Assembly (NCBI RefSeq): GCF_002443255.2
Contig: NW_019211456.1
Span: 22,499,061 to 22,563,060, forward strand
DNA from: Varroa destructor
Lineage: Eukaryota > Arthropoda > Arachnida > Mesostigmata > Varroidae
Direction: 5' to 3'
Length of the DNA stretch: 64,000 nt
Both the position numbers and the translations under genes were made by a program. This document shows positions 61,456-64,000 of the stretch, one piece after another. How positions within the stretch are numbered: the first letter of the stretch is position 1; each line of letters opens with the position of its first letter. The notes under the pieces were generated by a model. The model saw nothing but the letters and a program-made list of their open reading frames with translations, searched no databases and was not told the DNA's origin.

Positions 61456-64000
61456 TCCCGTCTAGGTAGCGGCGCGTTAATGGAACATCAGCAGAAAACA
61501 ACGGAATCTGTATATGTTTGTTTGTCTGTTTGTGCGTATGCATAATGACGTGAGTTAGTAGAAAGAAAAAGAAAGGAGGAGTAATTCTCTCAAGCCTCTC
61601 GGTTAAGCCATGCTTTGAACCGTTCGAGTGATTGCTACAGATCGTTCGAACGGGCAGCTTATACAGAATCGCGTCGAATCGAACTCAAGGACGTCCTCCA
61701 CTCTTTACGCAGCGGCCCAGTCTGTGCTGGGGTAGATAACAAATCTGTCAATGGCCCGGCGATGGTGATCACCATGAAAAAGTACTTGACATGCAGGACG
61801 GCATGTAGCAGCTCAGTATAAACGCGGTAAGCAAACGAGCGAGCCAATTCTGCAAGGAAAAGCAGTTCATTAGCAAAAGCAAATGGGCAAAGGGACTTCA
61901 CTGTATCACAGCAATGACAGCAGCAGCAATAAAAGAAACAACGGCGGTGGTAGTAGCAGCGGCAGACAAAATAATTCTTCTTTTTCAGCGTCCCTTATTC
62001 GACCAGCTGTTTGTTGGCTCTGCCGAAAAACAGAAAGATAAACATCAAAGAAGATGTAGATTGTGGACAATGGCATTAATTACTAATCCCGGGGCGGTCG
62101 GTCGGTCTCTGTTAAGGCACCTTCGTCTTCGTTCTTTTCTGTGATCTTTTGCTCCGCTGCTGTCGTCGCTATAAATGCTGCGACCAGCGGTGATGCTTCG
62201 GAAAGTTCTGTTTGAACGGTTTATCTGGCCTAAATTCGAACGTAGAGGGCCTATTGGATTGATTTTGCCTGGAGATAAACGATGCCTTATGATAGATACA
62301 CACGATTCATGCACGGCTTTGCGTTCGAACAATATGATACATAGGCACCAGATGGGCGCGTGTAAACAAACTTCCAGAAAAAAAACAAGTAAATATAGCC
62401 ATATTGTTTATTATTGCTTGTATATTATAGTTGATTTTCGTTTTAATCGTTTTATATGATTCAGTTAGTGATCACTATCAATTATGTAATGGTAACAGTG
62501 CCTAGTTCCATTAGATCTCTTTGCCGTATCTCTGCTATTTGATATATGGTAATAGCGGTCATGATTTTGTTACAAGCCGCTGTTGTCACTGGCGAACTTT
62601 AGCAGTTGTAAGATTATCCAATCAACACAAACATTGAGTTAAGTTAAAGCCACTATTATAAAAATAAGCGTGTTAGCCATAAGGCTGCCATAGTCTCAGA
62701 ACAACGTCCTGTATCGAACATTTCGCCGTTGGACACCCGCGTGTATGGATAAAAAAACTTGGGTTTGAGACGCCAAAATCATTGAGAAATCTTGTAAGAC
62801 TCAATCCCCGCTATTAAATTATGGGATGGATTCGATGTTTTTTGCGGGCGAAAACCTCAACATATATGTGTTTCCAAATTGTGTAGGAAAAAATTGGAAC
62901 GCAATAAAGTGTTGGGCCAGCAGCGGTAGCATGTCTCAATGCTGCACCTAAGAATATGTCGGGTGGTAAAGGCTCTACGCGGCCTGCAGAACTAGATCTT
63001 TAAAGCAGTGTTTAACGGCAATATTCAAGATATTTATTTATTATATAAGCAGCGAAAGCTAGCTTTGAAGCTGGAGCTTAGTAACTACAATACTAAACGT
63101 TTATTATGCCTATTTCAAGATCACTAACTTAAATAACAGGTGCTAACACACAAATGTGAGCCATATTTACACCACATCGAAATGTATTCATGTTATTATA
63201 TCAGTAATTTTATAGATGTATATTATACTATAAAAAATTAGTATAGTTTTAACTATCAATACAGAGAATGACAACTATTTTTCCTGCTTGCTTTACGACA
63301 GCAGTTAACTTCTAATAGAATCATAAATGGAGCCAATGTTGAACTTTACCCACGGGAACGAATCATGCAGCCTTTTTGCCCTAAACATAGAATATATGTT
63401 TCACACGATAAATAACGTACGTTGGCATAATATAGTCCATATGCAACGCGCTCAAGCTTGCACAAAAACAAATTTTCGTCGTATGGAACAAAACGTAGCA
63501 AGCTTTAAAGATGCTCTTGTAACATTTTATATTGTATTAAGGTAGACTTGCTATATGTTGAAACAGCTTGAGATCAGTAATCAAATTGTTTGCTTTTGCC
63601 GTGTCGCGCCATCGTAGCGCTAATATACTACGTCGAATTGTCATACAAGGGATCTACAATAGCGAAAATGCCCCCTAATGTTCATTCCTGCATTTAATCA
63701 GGACAAAAATTAAACAACATAATCTGCTTTTAATTATTAATCATTTCTTTTTTTTAATTTTTAATAATAAACAAGTGAGACCGGCTTGCAGATTCACAGT
63801 GTGCTGAATGTCGTATAGGTATTCGATTCCTTCACAGGAAAAATAGTAACTTCTAATTTCCTGTCCATACTATTTCGTTTAGGAATTAAAAAAACAGTAC
63901 TATTAATGGTTTCGGACAATGAGTATAACTTTCTAGCGCACTTTTAAACATAGTATTACACTTGTGATCTCAGTCGGGTACCGGCACAGATTACATTAAT
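61456..64000. other. Upstream region of the RR gene and window end, no firm gene
   Basis: The part 61560-62350 is richer in G+C and carries open frames on both strands (for example 62045-62332 minus, Arg/Ser-rich). None shows a family signature. The remainder to 64000 is AT-rich with no feature I can support. Confidence 0.4.

Overview
This is eukaryotic, intron-containing nuclear DNA, most likely from an arthropod. Evidence: a Rebers-Riddiford (RR) chitin-binding cuticle protein, a family of Lys-Pro-Val/Tyr-repeat secreted cuticle-type proteins, GT-AG introns of about 130 bp to 8.6 kb, TATA promoters on cuticle genes, and AATAAA signals. The RR domain ends in a TNE motif of the kind common in chelicerate cuticle proteins, so a mite or tick relative is my best guess (inference). 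No bacterial, plasmid, phage or viral gene was recognised.

Layout. (1) 687-9938, minus strand: the 5' part of an arrestin-domain (ARRDC/alpha-arrestin-like) gene. Three phase-compatible exons encode the arrestin N domain, separated by an 8.6 kb first intron; the arrestin C domain lies beyond the left edge. (2) 10.6-11.4 kb: a GC-rich block and a perfect (AC)60 microsatellite. (3) 14.2-28.1 kb: a dispersed family of KPVPVP-repeat cuticle-type genes. One copy is intact (14198-14863, minus), one is a frameshifted relic (19975-20455, minus), and one keeps a clean 160-codon repeat domain behind two in-frame stops (27426-28118, plus). (4) 28.7-45.1 kb: a compact housekeeping block. It holds a C18orf32/UPF0729 micro-gene (minus, 2 exons), RRP12 (plus, 11 exons, 1295 aa), THG1 tRNA-His guanylyltransferase (minus, 4 exons, 311 aa) and PDCD2 (plus, 5 exons, 455 aa). 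All exon junctions were rebuilt by hand from splice sites, phase and family resemblance. (5) 45-60 kb: mostly gene-poor, with one tRNA-Asn(GTT) gene, a tRNA-Ser-like relic, and a last-exon-like open frame with a poly(A) signal at 57.7-58.1 kb. (6) 60385-61377, minus: a two-exon RR cuticle protein gene with a strong TATA box. (7) 61.5-64 kb: nothing firm.

How the genes fit together. RRP12 (40S/60S maturation and export), PDCD2 (a chaperone of the small-subunit protein uS5/RPS2) and THG1 (makes the G-1 identity base of tRNA-His) all serve the translation machinery and sit within 14 kb. THG1 and PDCD2 are divergent, and RRP12 and THG1 are convergent. The cuticle genes are a separate, secreted, probably stage-regulated set. 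The most novel material is the decaying KPVPVP family, an in-frame ATG-less leader on THG1, a few last-exon-like open frames, and several perfect inverted repeats of unknown origin.
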